Below, one piece after another: positions 1-8,920 of a stretch of 64,000 bases of DNA. The translations under genes and the position numbers were made by a program. Within the stretch, counting starts at the first letter, position 1; every line of letters starts with the position of its first letter. The notes under the pieces are model-generated. The model ran no database searches, was not told the DNA's origin, and was given only the letters and a program-made list of their open reading frames with translations. Source of the DNA: Abditibacterium sp. (GTDB lineage Bacteria > Armatimonadota > Abditibacteriia > Abditibacteriales > Abditibacteriaceae). The stretch covers positions 155,165 through 219,164 of the forward strand of contig JAUJNG010000006.1 of NCBI GenBank assembly GCA_030448265.1, written 5' to 3'.

Positions 1-3000
1 TCTCCAATGCCCCACTCTTTTGTGTTGGCCTCAACTGCGGGCAATCGCCCGAATTTTTGCGGCCCTACGTCGAGGAATTATCCCGTCTGGCGCCGCTTCC
101 GGTTCACGCTTATTTGAACGCCGGACTGCCGAACGTGATGGGCGAATACGATTGGACGCCGCAACAACTGGTGGACGTGATGGGCGATTATGCGCGCAGC
201 GGGTGGATTAACATACTCGGTGGCTGCTGCGGCACCACGCCCGCGCACATCGCGGCGCTGGCGAAATGTGTCGAGGGCGTCAAGCCTCGCCAAATTCCTG
301 CGGCCTCGATTGTTTCGCAGTTTTCGGGCTTAGAACCGCTCAAAATCACGCCTGAAGCCAATTTTCAGATGGTCGGCGAACGCACCAACGTCACCGGCAG
401 TCCCAAATTCGCGCGCCTGATCAAGGAGGAAAAGTTCGAAGAAGCCCTGGTTATCGCGCGCCAGCAGGTCGAAAACGGCGCCAACATGATTGACGTCAAT
501 TTCGATGAAGGCTTGCTCGACGGGTCGAAAACGATGCGCTATTTCCTCAATCTACTCGCCGCCGAGCCGGATATTTCGCGCGTTCCGGTCATGGTGGACT
601 CTTCCAAATGGGAAATTCTCGAAGCGGGATTGCAGTGCATTCAGGGCAAGGGCGTGGTCAACTCGATTTCGCTCAAAGAAGGCGAGGAAAAGTTCATCCA
701 AAGCGCGAAACTGGTCAAACGCTACGGCGCGGGCGCGGTCGTGATGGCCTTCGATGAAGACGGTCAGGCGGATTCTTACGAAAGAAGAATCGAAATTTGC
801 GAGCGGGCCTACAAAGTTCTGGTGGATAAAGTCGGTTTCAATCCCGCCGACATCATTTTCGACCCAAACGTCCTCACCGTTGCGACGGGTTTGGAAGAAC
901 ACGCCAATTACGCGCTCGATTTCATTCGCGCCACCAGGTGGATTAAGGAGAATCTGCCGCACGCCAAGGTTTCGGGCGGCATTTCCAACATCTCGTTCAG
1001 TTTTCGCGGCAACAACACGGTGCGCGAAGCGATGCACGGCGCGTTTTTGAAGCACGCCATCGAAGCGGGCCTCGATATGGGCATCGTCAACGCCGGAATG
1101 CTGGAGGTTTACGACGAAATCGACCCGCATTTGCGCGAACTGGTCGAAGATGTGCTGCTCAATCGCCGAAGCGACGCGACCGAGCGTCTGGTCGAACTGG
1201 CCGACGAAATCAAGGCCAAATCGTCGGGCGAAGTCGCGGAGGTCAAAACCGAGGAATGGCGCAGTGGCACGGTCGAGGAGCGGTTGAAACACGCCCTGGT
1301 GAAGGGCATTGACGCTTATGTCGAGGCCGATGTCGAAGAGGCGCGCCAGAAATACCCTCGACCTTTGCACGTCATCGAAGGGCCGCTCATGGACGGCATG
1401 AACGTGGTGGGCGACCTTTTTGGCGCGGGCAAGATGTTTTTGCCGCAGGTCGTGAAATCGGCGCGCGTGATGAAAAAAGGCGTCGCCATTTTGCTGCCCT
1501 ACATGGAAAAAGAGGCCGCCACGTCGGGCGCCAAAGCGCAGGGCAAAATTTTGATGGCGACGGTCAAAGGCGACGTTCACGACATCGGCAAAAACATCGT
1601 TGGCGTGGTGCTGGCGTGCAACAACTACGAAGTCGTCGATCTGGGCGTGATGGTGCCGACCGACAAAATTCTGGCGACCGCGCGCGAAATCGGCGCTGAT
1701 ATTATCGGTTTGAGCGGCCTGATTACGCCTTCGCTGGATGAAATGGTGGGCGTGGCGCGCGAAATGGAGCGCCAGGGCTTTACCATTCCGCTCATGATCG
1801 GCGGCGCGACGACTTCGCGCATTCACACGGCGGTCAAAATCGCCGAAGAGTATTCGGGGCCGGTGGTTCACGTTCTGGATGCCTCGCGCGCTGTTGGCGT
1901 GGCCTCGCAACTGCTTTCCGAAGACCAGAAAGACGATTTCGTGGCGCAAACCCGCGCCGCGCAGGACTCCGACCGCGAAGCCTTCTGGGCCAAGCGCGAA
2001 GCGAAATCGCTGTTGCCGCTTGAAGAAGCGCGCGCGCGTCATTTTCCCATTGAGTGGAAGCCGGAAGACATCGCCCTTCCGCAGCGCATCGGTTTGCAAA
2101 TGCTGCGCGGGGTTTCGCTCGCTGAACTGGCGCAATTTATTGACTGGACGCCATTTTTCCAGTCGTGGGAATTGTCGGGGCGCTATCCCGAAATTCTGGA
2201 AGACGAAACCGTCGGCAAAGTCGCGCGCGAGTTGTGGGACGATGCCCACAAAGTTCTGGGTGATTTGATACGTCGCAAATCGCTCCAGGCGCGCGCGGTG
2301 TGGGGCTTCTGGCCCGCCAACAGCGTCGGCGACGACGTAGTGTTATGGACGGATACCCACGCCGATCGCGAACTTGCGCGCTTCCCGATGCTGCGCCAGC
2401 AAATCGACAAAGCGGCGGGGCGCTTCGACCTGTCACTGAGTGATTTCGTGGCGCCGCGTGAAACGGGTTTGACCGATTATGTCGGCGCCTTCGCGGTCAC
2501 GATTCACGGCGCCGAGAAAATCGTCGCCGATTTCAAAGCCAAACACGATGACCACAGCGCATTGTTGGTGCAGTCGCTCAGCGACCGTTTCGCCGAAGCG
2601 TTCGCGGAGTGGCTTCACCAAAAAGCGCGCGGATTTTGCGGAATCGAAGAGAATTTGACGCCGGAGGAAATTGTGGCGGAAAAATATCGCGGTATCCGGC
2701 CTGCATTCGGCTATCCGGCGTGTCCCGATCACACGCCCAAAGCGCCGCTTTTCGAGTTGTTGCAGGCGAGCACTTATGCGGGCGTCAAACTCACCGAAAG
2801 CATGGCGATGTGGCCGCCGAGTTCGGTTTCGGGCCTTTATCTCAATCATCCCAAAGCGCACTATTTCGCGGTCGGCAAAATCGGGCGCGATCAGGTCGAA
2901 GATTACGCCCATCGGCGCGGTTTGGGGTTTGAAGAGATGGAAAAATGGCTCTCGCCGAATCTGGGATATAACCCGAAAAAAGTTGAAGCGGTGAGCGGCT

Positions 3001-3002
3001 AA
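1..3002 (+). CDS. metH: cobalamin-dependent methionine synthase, 5'-truncated by window edge
   Basis: Transfers the methyl group of 5-methyltetrahydrofolate to homocysteine via cobalamin, making methionine in the cytoplasm. The reading frame is open from base 3, so the start lies before the window. Visible modules: the end of the homocysteine domain with its zinc ligands (GLNC Cys at visible residue 12, and the Cys pair of GGCCGTTP at residues 75-76); the pterin-binding domain starting near residue 121 (GERTNVTGS); a B12 cap near 450; the B12 domain with the cobalt-ligand motif DVHDIG (His about residue 526); and the C-terminal AdoMet reactivation domain with [13 protein letters not shown] near residue 898. 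About 1000 residues are visible, so only the N-terminal part of the Hcy barrel is missing. AhcY, which recycles the product of SAM-dependent methylation, lies 13 kb downstream. Family assignment is secure. Confidence 0.97.
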   Translation, partial: SNAPLFCVGLNCGQSPEFLRPYVEELSRLAPLPVHAYLNAGLPNVMGEYDWTPQQLVDVMGDYARSGWINILGGCCGTTPAHIAALAKCVEGVKPRQIPAASIVSQFSGLEPLKITPEANFQMVGERTNVTGSPKFARLIKEEKFEEALVIARQQVENGANMIDVNFDEGLLDGSKTMRYFLNLLAAEPDISRVPVMVDSSKWEILEAGLQCIQGKGVVNSISLKEGEEKFIQSAKLVKRYGAGAVVMAFDEDGQADSYERRIEICERAYKVLVDKVGFNPADIIFDPNVLTVATGLEEHANYALDFIRATRWIKENLPHAKVSGGISNISFSFRGNNTVREAMHGAFLKHAIEAGLDMGIVNAGMLEVYDEIDPHLRELVEDVLLNRRSDATERLVELADEIKAKSSGEVAEVKTEEWRSGTVEERLKHALVKGIDAYVEADVEEARQKYPRPLHVIEGPLMDGMNVVGDLFGAGKMFLPQVVKSARVMKKGVAILLPYMEKEAATSGAKAQGKILMATVKGDVHDIGKNIVGVVLACNNYEVVDLGVMVPTDKILATAREIGADIIGLSGLITPSLDEMVGVAREMERQGFTIPLMIGGATTSRIHTAVKIAEEYSGPVVHVLDASRAVGVASQLLSEDQKDDFVAQTRAAQDSDREAFWAKREAKSLLPLEEARARHFPIEWKPEDIALPQRIGLQMLRGVSLAELAQFIDWTPFFQSWELSGRYPEILEDETVGKVARELWDDAHKVLGDLIRRKSLQARAVWGFWPANSVGDDVVLWTDTHADRELARFPMLRQQIDKAAGRFDLSLSDFVAPRETGLTDYVGAFAVTIHGAEKIVADFKAKHDDHSALLVQSLSDRFAEAFAEWLHQKARGFCGIEENLTPEEIVAEKYRGIRPAFGYPACPDHTPKAPLFELLQASTYAGVKLTESMAMWPPSSVSGLYLNHPKAHYFAVGKIGRDQVEDYAHRRGLGFEEMEKWLSPNLGYNPKKVEAVSG

Positions 3003-3017
3003 GGCCGCTCACCGCTT
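2987..3017 (+). terminator. hairpin overlapping the metH stop codon
   Basis: A perfect 13-14 bp stem (AGCGGTGAGCGGC paired with GCCGCTCACCGCT) has the TAA stop codon in its 4-base loop. No long T tract follows, so it may act as a weak terminator or an mRNA 3'-end stabiliser. Confidence 0.6.
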
Positions 3018-3140
3018 TCATTGATATATCTGTATCATGCTTCATGGCCATCGACGCGAGGAACTCCTAATCCTCGTCAAGACTAATCCCACGCCCAGTC
3101 AGAAGTATCGAGAAACTACGTGCGTTGCGGCGGTTAATCG

Positions 3141-3148
3141 CAGTGGAC
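3141..3148 (+). repeat. IS1 target-site duplication, left copy
   Basis: CAGTGGAC, identical to 3961-3968 on the other side of the element. Confidence 0.93.
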
Positions 3149-3169
3149 GGTATCTTTTCCGAGTGAGTG

Positions 3170-3918
3170 TTAGGCGTATTTTTTGGCTTGTCTGAGGTTC
3201 CAGTGATGGATGAACCAGTGGAGTCGAGCCTGGAGCCAGTGGAGCGAGCGCGCAAACGCCAGAGATTTGCGAGTGAGGTAGGACACGCCCTGGCGCAAGG
3301 CGTTGTTGGTGCCTTCGACGGGTGAAGTCTCACCCCAGGTCTCAGGGTCACGCTTGAGGCAGCGAGCGTGCTGAAGAGGCGCCTTTTGCAAAAGCGACTG
3401 ATAAACGCGATAGCCATCGGTGAACACCAGATCATCGCGCCAGGGCAGAGGCACCTGCTTCCACACCATCTCGGCGCTCTGGAGGTCACGCCTGCCGACA
3501 AAGAAGGCCAGCACCTGCAAGTTGCGCCGCGACAGCACGATCCAGATCCACACTGCATTGCGCTTGGCCCACACGAAGCTCCACAACTCATCAAGGATCA
3601 CCTCGTCATGGCCCTTATGGGGCATAAGCGTCTCGTCTAAAGCAGGCAAGGCTTCTACGTTTTTTTGAGCAGCTTATACACAGTGTTGGGCGAGACCTTA
3701 AACGTGCGGCAGATGCCGATCAGGGGCGTCTTCTCCAACAGCGCCCGCCCGATCATCTCCGCCTTTTCCTGGCTCAAAGAGCGCGACTTGGGAGAAGGTG
3801 TGAAGGCCCGACGGCACACGGTGCAATACAAGCGCTCGCTGCCCTGCTGGGTGCGGCCATGACGGCGAACCCGACTCGATTCCCCGCAGTGAGGGCACGA
3901 CAAGGTGATGCTGACCAT
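3170..3918 (-). CDS. IS1-type transposase InsAB', made by -1 frameshift
   Basis: This is the DDE transposase of the IS, made by a -1 ribosomal slip. The insA frame ends ...CTC AAA AAA ACG TAG; slipping on A AAA AAC (complement of 3659-3665) enters the second frame, which reads on to 3170, giving a fusion of about 249 residues. The N-terminal part carries the zinc finger and helix-turn-helix of InsA. The C-terminal part carries the catalytic acidic residues in the contexts DELWSFV, FTDGYRVY and VEGTNNALRQ. The second frame alone could start at 3649, but in IS1 the active transposase is the fusion. Confidence 0.88.
3655..3918 (-). CDS. InsA-like IS1 regulatory/DNA-binding protein
   Basis: An 87-residue product of the zero frame. 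Four cysteines (C8, C11, C32, C35) form a zinc finger, followed by a helix-turn-helix segment (GICRTFKVSPNTVYKLLKK). In IS1, InsA binds the terminal repeats and represses transposition by competing with the frameshifted transposase. The start is the ATG at 3916-3918, next to the right end of the element. The slippery heptamer lies in the last codons, as in IS1. Confidence 0.88.
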   Translation of the reverse strand: MVSITLSCPHCGESSRVRRHGRTQQGSERLYCTVCRRAFTPSPKSRSLSQEKAEMIGRALLEKTPLIGICRTFKVSPNTVYKLLKKT

Positions 3919-3960
3919 GATCTACAGATTACTCTTTCACACACGATTGGAAAAGATACC

Positions 3961-3968
3961 CAGTGGAC
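3961..3968 (+). repeat. IS1 target-site duplication, right copy
   Basis: CAGTGGAC, identical to 3141-3148; deleting one copy plus the element restores the reading frame of the host gene. Confidence 0.93.
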
Positions 3969-4607
3969 AACTGAGGCGTTTATTTCCCGTTCCCTTTCGG
4001 TTGATGTCTGGCGAGTTTCGTTTTCACAAATGGCAGTGGATCGAAGCGGAAGTTTTCAAAGCACCCAATGATCATCGTCCTGAAAGTCATAAGATAGACC
4101 CAGACACCATCAAACGCGGCTCTGTCATTCCAACGCGGGGCGACTGGCAGGAAAGGCTTGAGTGGATCCAACCCCATCTTCTGCCCTCATTTGAAGATTT
4201 GGAGAATCGCCGCCAATCAACAGGGGAAACGTTAGGTTTTTTGCGCCCATCCGTGCTTTTGGGTTTGGACATTACGCCCGTGAAGGAACCTGAGTGGACG
4301 ACTAAAGAGTTAACTGCGCTGCAACAGGAGGGCCTTTTCGATTCCGAGGAGCAGAAACAGCGCGCCCAACTTCGAAAAATTCCTTTTGAATTTCACTATC
4401 GCTATGCTTTTGACTTAGCGAACGGGCGAAACGAACATCGACATCTATTAACCGATTGGGAAGTTGGCGGGCTTTATTGGAACTGTGTCAAAACTCATGG
4501 CTCGCACTGGGAGGCTCCATTTCGCCGAAAACTCGAAGAGGAACTCGCCGCTAAAGATTTGCTATTTGCTCTGGGAACGATGCACCGCTTTCCAGGGCAA
4601 TGGCTCA

Positions 4608-5105
4608 TCATTGGATTGATATACCCGCCGAAGCCACAAGACAACCCTCAGCTATCCCTTGACTGGTAATATGGCACACATTCCAGCCCTCTAAACGCTG
4701 ACTAATTTCTTCTGCCACATAAGACCGATGACAAAAACGAAAATCGGCCTCGAAACAGAGCAAAGCGACTCGTGAAGTTATCGTTAGACGCCCAACTTCT
4801 GCCAATGCTTGCTCCAATGGCTCGTCTTCACTTCGCAGGTAGGCCCAAAAGCGACGTGAATACTCTTTCCAGTTTTGGTCGTTTCTATAATCGGTGAGAA
4901 TTGGGCGTGGGCAGCCTAAAGCTGAAAAGTGCCGATACTCAATTTCATTCTGTCGGCACTGCTGCATCAAAGCATTTTTGGAAAAACCAGGTTTGCGACT
5001 TAAAGGAGTGTTTCGGACATCCACGAGGGCTTGAATTTCATGAGAGCGTATCAATTCGAAGAACCTGGAAGGGGAAAGACCTTCGTAGCCAATGGTAAAA
5101 AGCAT
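4608..5105 (-). CDS. DUF488 family protein
   Basis: A 165-residue protein with the DUF488 hallmarks: N-terminal FTIGYEGLS, then LVDVRNTPLSRKPGFSK, an ALGCP turn, and a C-terminal half with CFEADFRFCHR containing Cys and His residues. Length is typical and no signal or membrane segment is seen. The biochemical role of the family is not established. Its neighbour on the opposite strand, interrupted by IS1, belongs to the hypothetical family that often accompanies DUF488, so the two may have been a functional pair that is now broken. The 3' ends overlap by 62 bp in convergent orientation. Confidence 0.9.
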   Translation of the reverse strand: MLFTIGYEGLSPSRFFELIRSHEIQALVDVRNTPLSRKPGFSKNALMQQCRQNEIEYRHFSALGCPRPILTDYRNDQNWKEYSRRFWAYLRSEDEPLEQALAEVGRLTITSRVALLCFEADFRFCHRSYVAEEISQRLEGWNVCHITSQGIAEGCLVASAGISIQ

Positions 5106-5131
5106 GAAATTTCAGTTTAGCGACACATGAC

Positions 5132-5164
5132 AAAGCCGGAGAACTTCTGTTCTCCGGCTTTTTT
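5132..5164. terminator. intergenic terminator, probably bidirectional
   Basis: A 12-bp stem (AAGCCGGAGAAC / GTTCTCCGGCTT) with a TTCT loop is followed by a T run on the + strand and preceded by As, so a T run also occurs on the - strand. It lies directly downstream of the DUF892 gene. Confidence 0.8.
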
Positions 5165-5177
5165 ACCTTGGCGCTAA

Positions 5178-5669
5178 TTACGCCGCTTTCTGCATCATCA
5201 TCGGCGCGGCGTTTTCGAGGCGCTGCGCGGTTTGTTCTTCCTGCTGCAAATTTCCCTTCAGAATGCCCGCGACTTCGGTCATGCCCAGCGCTTCGGCCTG
5301 AGCGACGAGACCTTTATACGCGGCCATTTCGTAGTGTTCGACCAGAACCGAGGAGCCGACGATGGAAGCGTCGCGCAGGGCGTCGGTGCCCGCCGATTTC
5401 ATCGCGGTTTCGCCCGATGCAACCAAACCCAGGCAAATCGGACATTTTTCGGTTTCGGGCTTTCTGCCGAGCTTGAAAAACACCGTTTCCAGGTTGGTGG
5501 CGTGCTGTTTGGTTTCCTCCATGTGCTTTAGCAGGCCCGATTTGAGCATCGGGTCGGTGGCGTTCGCGCTCATTTTGCCCAGCGCCTCGGCGAACTGTTG
5601 TTCGGAGAAATAAACCAGAGGCAGTTGGCCCAGAAACTTTTCTTCCAGCGTGTTGAATGTGGTTGACAT
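5178..5669 (-). CDS. DUF892 (YciE/YciF-like) ferritin-like protein
   Basis: A 163-residue four-helix-bundle protein of the DUF892 family. The sequence starts MSTTFNTLEEKFLGQLP, and glutamate and histidine residues recur along the helices (FSEQQFAEAL, HMEETKQHATNLE, VEHYEMAAYKGL, QQEEQTAQRLE) as expected for a di-iron fold. Members are often stress-induced, but their reaction is unknown. The ATG at 5667-5669 is chosen because AGGA sits about 8 nt upstream and because family members begin with a similar 'TLEEKF.. L' segment; the frame upstream is open but carries repeat sequence. The CPICLG pair of cysteines in the middle is not a general family feature. Confidence 0.9.
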   Translation of the reverse strand: MSTTFNTLEEKFLGQLPLVYFSEQQFAEALGKMSANATDPMLKSGLLKHMEETKQHATNLETVFFKLGRKPETEKCPICLGLVASGETAMKSAGTDALRDASIVGSSVLVEHYEMAAYKGLVAQAEALGMTEVAGILKGNLQQEEQTAQRLENAAPMMMQKAA

Positions 5670-5762
5670 AACGATTTTCCTTTGGGGAGGGATTTGCATT
5701 GAAGCAGGGGCTTTCAAAGCGCGGCCGGAGGTTGCAATCACCGCGCCCAACGGCGGAAGATG

Positions 5763-5848
5763 AACCACAGAGGCACGGAGGCACGGAGACGCAGAGCGAA
5801 AAAGAGATTGAAAAACCACCTCTCGTTCTCCCTGTGTCTCCGTGGTTA
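5763..5848. repeat. dispersed palindrome, AACCACAGAG family, copy 1
   Basis: The arms are AACCACAGAGGCACGGAG... and ...CTGTGTCTCCGTGGTT around an unrelated centre. One of seven related copies in the window (others at 23253, 24181, 43572, 47810, 57221 and 61067). It lies between lysS and the DUF892 gene. Confidence 0.85.
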
Positions 5849-5858
5849 ATTTTGCCCC

Positions 5859-7454
5859 CTAAAACAACTTTTCCTCGGCGAATTTCCCTTTGATTTCCGC
5901 ATTGGCAAACGCGCCTTTCGACTCCGATTGCAAAAAGTGAATGTAAACCTCCGGAGGCACGCCGCGATACTGATAAACGCCGCCGCCCGCCCATTTCAGT
6001 TCCAAAATCTGGGTTTCGAGATCGTATTTTTCTTCCAAAAGTGCCGACGAATCGAGCGCGGCGCGTTCGGGCTTGAGAAGCGGGAAGAAAATCACTTCTC
6101 GAATCGAATTCTGGCCGGTGAGCAGCATCGTCAAACGGTCGATGCCGATGCCCAAACCGCCGGTTGGCGGCAAGCCGAATTGGAGGGCGCGAATGTAGTC
6201 GTCGTCGTAGTCCTGGGCTTCGTCGTCGCCTTTCGCGCGCGCTTTCATCTGCATTTTGAAACGCTCCGCCTGGTCAAGTGGGTCATTCAACTCCGAAAAA
6301 GCGTTGCCGATCTCCGCGCCGCCGATAAACAGTTCAAACCGATAGGTGAAACGCGGGTCGTCGGCTTTTTTCTTGGCGAGGGGCGAATTTTCGACAGGAA
6401 AATCCATCACGAAGGTCGGTTCAATCAGCGTGGTTTCGACGTGCGCTTCAAAGGCTTCGATGAGCGCGTGGCCGCTCAGTTCCTGGCCGGTTTGGTCGCG
6501 CACTAACTCCTGCATCCCCGCGCGGCGCCAGCGCGGGGCTAAATCGATTTCACGGTCGCCGTTGGGGATGAGCGTTGAACCGTTCACGGCCTGCGCGATG
6601 GAGCAAATCATGTCTTCGGTCAAATCCATCATGTGGTGGTAATCGGCGTAGGCCTGATACAGCTCCATCATGGTGAATTCGGGGTTGTGCGTGGTGTCGA
6701 TACCCTCGTTGCGAAAATTGCGATTGATTTCGTAAACCCGCTCTAAACCGCCCACCACCAAACGCTTCAAATAGAGTTCGGGCGCGATGCGAAGGAAGAG
6801 TTCCATATCGAGCGCGTTGTGGTGCGTCACGAAGGGCCGCGCCGCCGCGCCGCCCGCGATGGGCTGCATCATCGGGGTTTCGACTTCCATGAACTCGCGC
6901 TCATCGAGATAACGCCGCATTTCGCGCACGATTTGAGAGCGCTTTCTGAAAATCTCCACGACTTCTTCGTTGGAAATCAAATCGGCGTAGCGCTGGCGAT
7001 AACGCTGTTCGACATCCTGCAAGCCGTGATATTTATCGGGAAGCGGCTGAATCGAGGTCGCTAACAGCACCCATTCGCTCAATCCGAGCGAAATTTCGCC
7101 GGAGCGCGATTTCATCACGACCCCGCTCGCGCCCACGATGTCGCCCGCTTCCAGATTCTTGAATTCCCCTAATTTTTCTTCGCCCAGGCGGTCGAGTTGG
7201 GCGATGAGCTGGATTTTGCCGCTCACGTCGTGCAAATCGGCGAAAGAGATTTTGCCCTGGCCGCGCCGCGTCTTGATGCGCCCCGCGAGGTGGACGGTCT
7301 GGCCTTCGAGTTCGTCGAATCTCTCAATGATTTGGGCGTTTTTGTGGCTCCGGTCGAAGCGGGTTTGCGCGAAGGGATCGCGTCCGGCGGCCTGCAAATT
7401 GAGCAGGCGCTGCCGGCGCAGTTGGATGATTTCGTTATCGGATGTTTCGCTCAT
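5859..7454 (-). CDS. lysS: lysyl-tRNA synthetase (class II) with C-terminal KTSC domain
   Basis: Charges tRNA-Lys. In order: an N-terminal OB-fold anticodon-binding domain (about residues 55-150, with [16 protein letters not shown]), then the class II catalytic domain with motif 2 ([16 protein letters not shown]) and motif 3 ([12 protein letters not shown]). After the usual end of the enzyme ([12 protein letters not shown]) about 60 residues continue, with a [11 protein letters not shown]...[16 protein letters not shown] pattern. This matches the KTSC domain, known as a C-terminal extension of some LysRS and as a stand-alone domain of unknown, possibly RNA-binding, role. Total length is 531 residues against about 495-505 for plain bacterial LysS. 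The start is ATG at 7452-7454. Confidence 0.97.
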   Translation of the reverse strand: MSETSDNEIIQLRRQRLLNLQAAGRDPFAQTRFDRSHKNAQIIERFDELEGQTVHLAGRIKTRRGQGKISFADLHDVSGKIQLIAQLDRLGEEKLGEFKNLEAGDIVGASGVVMKSRSGEISLGLSEWVLLATSIQPLPDKYHGLQDVEQRYRQRYADLISNEEVVEIFRKRSQIVREMRRYLDEREFMEVETPMMQPIAGGAAARPFVTHHNALDMELFLRIAPELYLKRLVVGGLERVYEINRNFRNEGIDTTHNPEFTMMELYQAYADYHHMMDLTEDMICSIAQAVNGSTLIPNGDREIDLAPRWRRAGMQELVRDQTGQELSGHALIEAFEAHVETTLIEPTFVMDFPVENSPLAKKKADDPRFTYRFELFIGGAEIGNAFSELNDPLDQAERFKMQMKARAKGDDEAQDYDDDYIRALQFGLPPTGGLGIGIDRLTMLLTGQNSIREVIFFPLLKPERAALDSSALLEEKYDLETQILELKWAGGGVYQYRGVPPEVYIHFLQSESKGAFANAEIKGKFAEEKLF

Positions 7455-7590
7455 GAGGGTGCGAGTTTAAACGGCTCGGCGCGCCTCCGAAGCGTTTCCG
7501 GCCCCAAAATTCTCTTGAACCGCCACGATTTTGCGGCGGTCTGAGGAGCCGACGGAGCCATTTAGCCCGTTTCTTAAAGAGGTAAACCCC

Positions 7591-8463
7591 ATGAAACTTC
7601 AACTCACTCGCAATCGCTTCGCCGCCCTCGCCGTTCTGGGCAGCATCACCGGTGCGCCCTTTTTGGCCCTCACTCCCAGCGCTTTGGCCGCGCCGCCAGA
7701 CCACGCTCCGGCGTGGGGCTATCGCAACAAGGGCAACAAAGGCAAAAAGCCCAAAAAGGACAAGAAAGACAAGAACCGTGACCGCGATGACCGCTACGAT
7801 GATCGTGATGACCGCGATGACGACAACCGCGACAATCGCAATGTCACCGTTTTTGGCACCGTAGTGCGTGATGTCAGAGGCAGCGACCGCTTCGAAGTGC
7901 TCCTCGACAATGGCCGCACCGTCCAGGTCATCTCTCGCGACCGTGATTCGCGCCGCATCTCGCGCGGCGACCGCGTGGAACTGCGCGGCGACTTCGAAAA
8001 CAATCTGTTCATCGCCGACCGCGTTCGCATCGTGGATAACGACGATTCCGATTTGGGTCGCCAAACCACCCTGCGAGGCCGCGTGGTGCGCGACCTGAGC
8101 GGACGCGAATTTGAGATCATCCTCGACAACGGCGACAGAGTGCGCGTTCGCAGCCTGCGCTCCGAGCCGATTCGTCTTTCCGAAGGCGACCGCGTGACGG
8201 TGCAGGGCCGCTTTGAAAACAACGTTTTCATCGCCCGCGACGTTGACGTGGTTCGCAACGACGACCGCCGCCGCGTCGATTTTCCTGGCGTCGTGGTGAG
8301 CCGTGTTGGTTCGAGTCGTCTTCTGGTGCGCGGCGATAATGGCCGCATTTACACGGTGACCGCCGACTTTTCGCTTTCTCGCTTCGACCGCGACGACCGC
8401 GTGCGCGTCATCGGCTTTGCAAATGGGGGCATCGTATCGGCGGAGTCCATCGAATCGCTGTAA
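7591..8463 (+). CDS. secreted protein with three OB-like DUF5666-type repeats
   Basis: A 290-residue exported protein. A signal peptide (MKLQLTRNRF then a hydrophobic core ending ALA) is followed by a Lys/Asp/Arg-rich low-complexity linker (about residues 50-85) and three repeats of about 65 residues. Each repeat has the pattern 'G.VV......L.DNGR...V......I..GDRV...G.F.NN.FIA..V', typical of small OB-like barrels (DUF5666-like). Function is unknown; presumably periplasmic or cell-envelope. The ATG at 7591 follows AAAGAGGTAAACCCC. A paralogue with the same repeat type is at 41945-42811. Confidence 0.85.
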   Translation: MKLQLTRNRFAALAVLGSITGAPFLALTPSALAAPPDHAPAWGYRNKGNKGKKPKKDKKDKNRDRDDRYDDRDDRDDDNRDNRNVTVFGTVVRDVRGSDRFEVLLDNGRTVQVISRDRDSRRISRGDRVELRGDFENNLFIADRVRIVDNDDSDLGRQTTLRGRVVRDLSGREFEIILDNGDRVRVRSLRSEPIRLSEGDRVTVQGRFENNVFIARDVDVVRNDDRRRVDFPGVVVSRVGSSRLLVRGDNGRIYTVTADFSLSRFDRDDRVRVIGFANGGIVSAESIESL

Positions 8464-8490
8464 AACCGTTGAAGTCGCCCGAATGTGAAC

Positions 8491-8530
8491 AAAAAACCGC
8501 GATGCTTTCAAAAAGCATCGCGGTTTTGTT
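8491..8530 (+). terminator. rho-independent terminator
   Basis: AACCGCGATGCTTT pairs with AAGCATCGCGGTT and is followed by TTGTTT; it lies 28 bases after the stop of the DUF5666-type gene. Confidence 0.85.
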
Positions 8531-8725
8531 TCGCGTGGAGATTGTTGCGGAAGTGTTGTGGTCAACTCACCCAGACATGGCGTTCTGAGATTATGAAGAG
8601 AGTGCAGTGAACGTCAGGTCTTGACCGTTATTCTGGGTGAACGCATTGGCCCAATCAGTAGCGCATGATTCCAACGCCACTTTTTTGCCCGTTTGAGAAA
8701 GTGCCGAAGCAGATGCTCACCACAA
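8531..8725. other. intergenic stretch without recognisable gene
   Basis: No convincing open frame, RNA fold or repeat is seen between the terminator of the upstream + strand gene and the terminator of tRNA-Gly. Confidence 0.5.
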
Positions 8726-8758
8726 AGAAAAACTCTTCTTTTCAGTCGAAAAGAAGAG
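8726..8758 (-). terminator. terminator of tRNA-Gly transcript
   Basis: On the - strand an 11-bp stem CTCTTCTTTTC / GAAAAGAAGAG with a 4-base loop is followed by TTTTTC. It lies about 50 bases past the tRNA 3' end. Confidence 0.75.
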
Positions 8759-8808
8759 CATGAATTTCCTGTGATGCTAAGCCTGGCTTGGGCTCATCGT
8801 GAAACCGA

Positions 8809-8880
8809 AGCGGGAGACGGGATTTGAACCCGCGACCTTCTGCGTGGGAGGCAGACGCTCTACCCCTGAGCTACTCCCGC
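8809..8880 (-). tRNA. tRNA-Gly(CCC)
   Basis: A full cloverleaf on the - strand: acceptor GCGGGAG / CTCCCGC, D arm with TAGCTCAGGGG, anticodon stem TCTGC / GCAGA around loop CTCCCAC (anticodon CCC), and T arm GCGGG TTCAAAT CCCGT. The discriminator is U, as expected for glycine. The 3' CCA is not encoded. Confidence 0.95.
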
Positions 8881-8890
8881 AAGCCAACCA

Positions 8891-8920
8891 ATTATAGCCC
8901 TTTTTCGCTCTTCATTTCAA
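8891..8920 (-). promoter_or_regulatory. sigma70-type promoter of tRNA-Gly
   Basis: On the - strand TTGAAA, 18-bp spacer, TATAAT; the -10 box ends 10 bases before the mature tRNA 5' end. It overlaps the last codons of the NlpC/P60 gene. Confidence 0.75.

Larger units (their letters stand above)
3149..3960 (-). mobile_element. IS1-family insertion sequence, complete
   Basis: The 812-bp element is bounded by inverted ends that begin GGTATCTTTTCC on both strands (3149-3160 and 3949-3960), with weaker similarity continuing inward. It is flanked by identical 8-bp target duplications CAGTGGAC at 3141-3148 and 3961-3968. It carries insA and insB frames joined by an A6C slippery site, as in IS1. Both frames look intact and the duplications are perfect, so the insertion is probably recent and the element may be active. 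The family is usually about 770 bp with 8-9 bp duplications. Confidence 0.95.
3037..4669 (+). pseudogene. conserved hypothetical gene (DUF488-associated) split by IS1
   Basis: Removing the IS1 element at 3149-3960 together with one copy of the CAGTGGAC duplication joins two open stretches in frame: 3037-3148 (begins MLHGHRREELLILVKT, continues NPTPSQKYRETTCVAAVNRSG) and 3969-4669 (continues QLRRLFPVPFR...). The restored protein would be about 270 residues. It resembles a family whose N-terminus reads 'ILVKT.P.PS.KY.ET.C.AG' and which often sits beside DUF488 proteins, as here; its function is unknown to me. The 3' portion is still open from 3905 and could express a fragment from within the IS, but the native N-terminus is cut off. 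The gene overlaps the convergent DUF488 gene by 62 bp at its 3' end. Confidence 0.85.

Noticed and set aside
552..2249. Long open frame antisense to metH (565 codons).
   Set aside because: A typical high-GC shadow frame: Phe/His/Arg-rich, no family pattern, and metH is certain on the other strand.
3904..3918. GGTGATGCTG next to the IS, which looks like the classical IS1 terminal repeat.
   Set aside because: It has the wrong orientation and is simply the start of insA; the true ends are GGTATCTTTTCC with flanking duplications.
7435..8565. 376-codon frame antisense to the DUF5666-type gene.
   Set aside because: Val/Ala/His low-complexity translation is the complement of the Asp/Arg/Gly repeats; the + strand has signal peptide, repeats and RBS.
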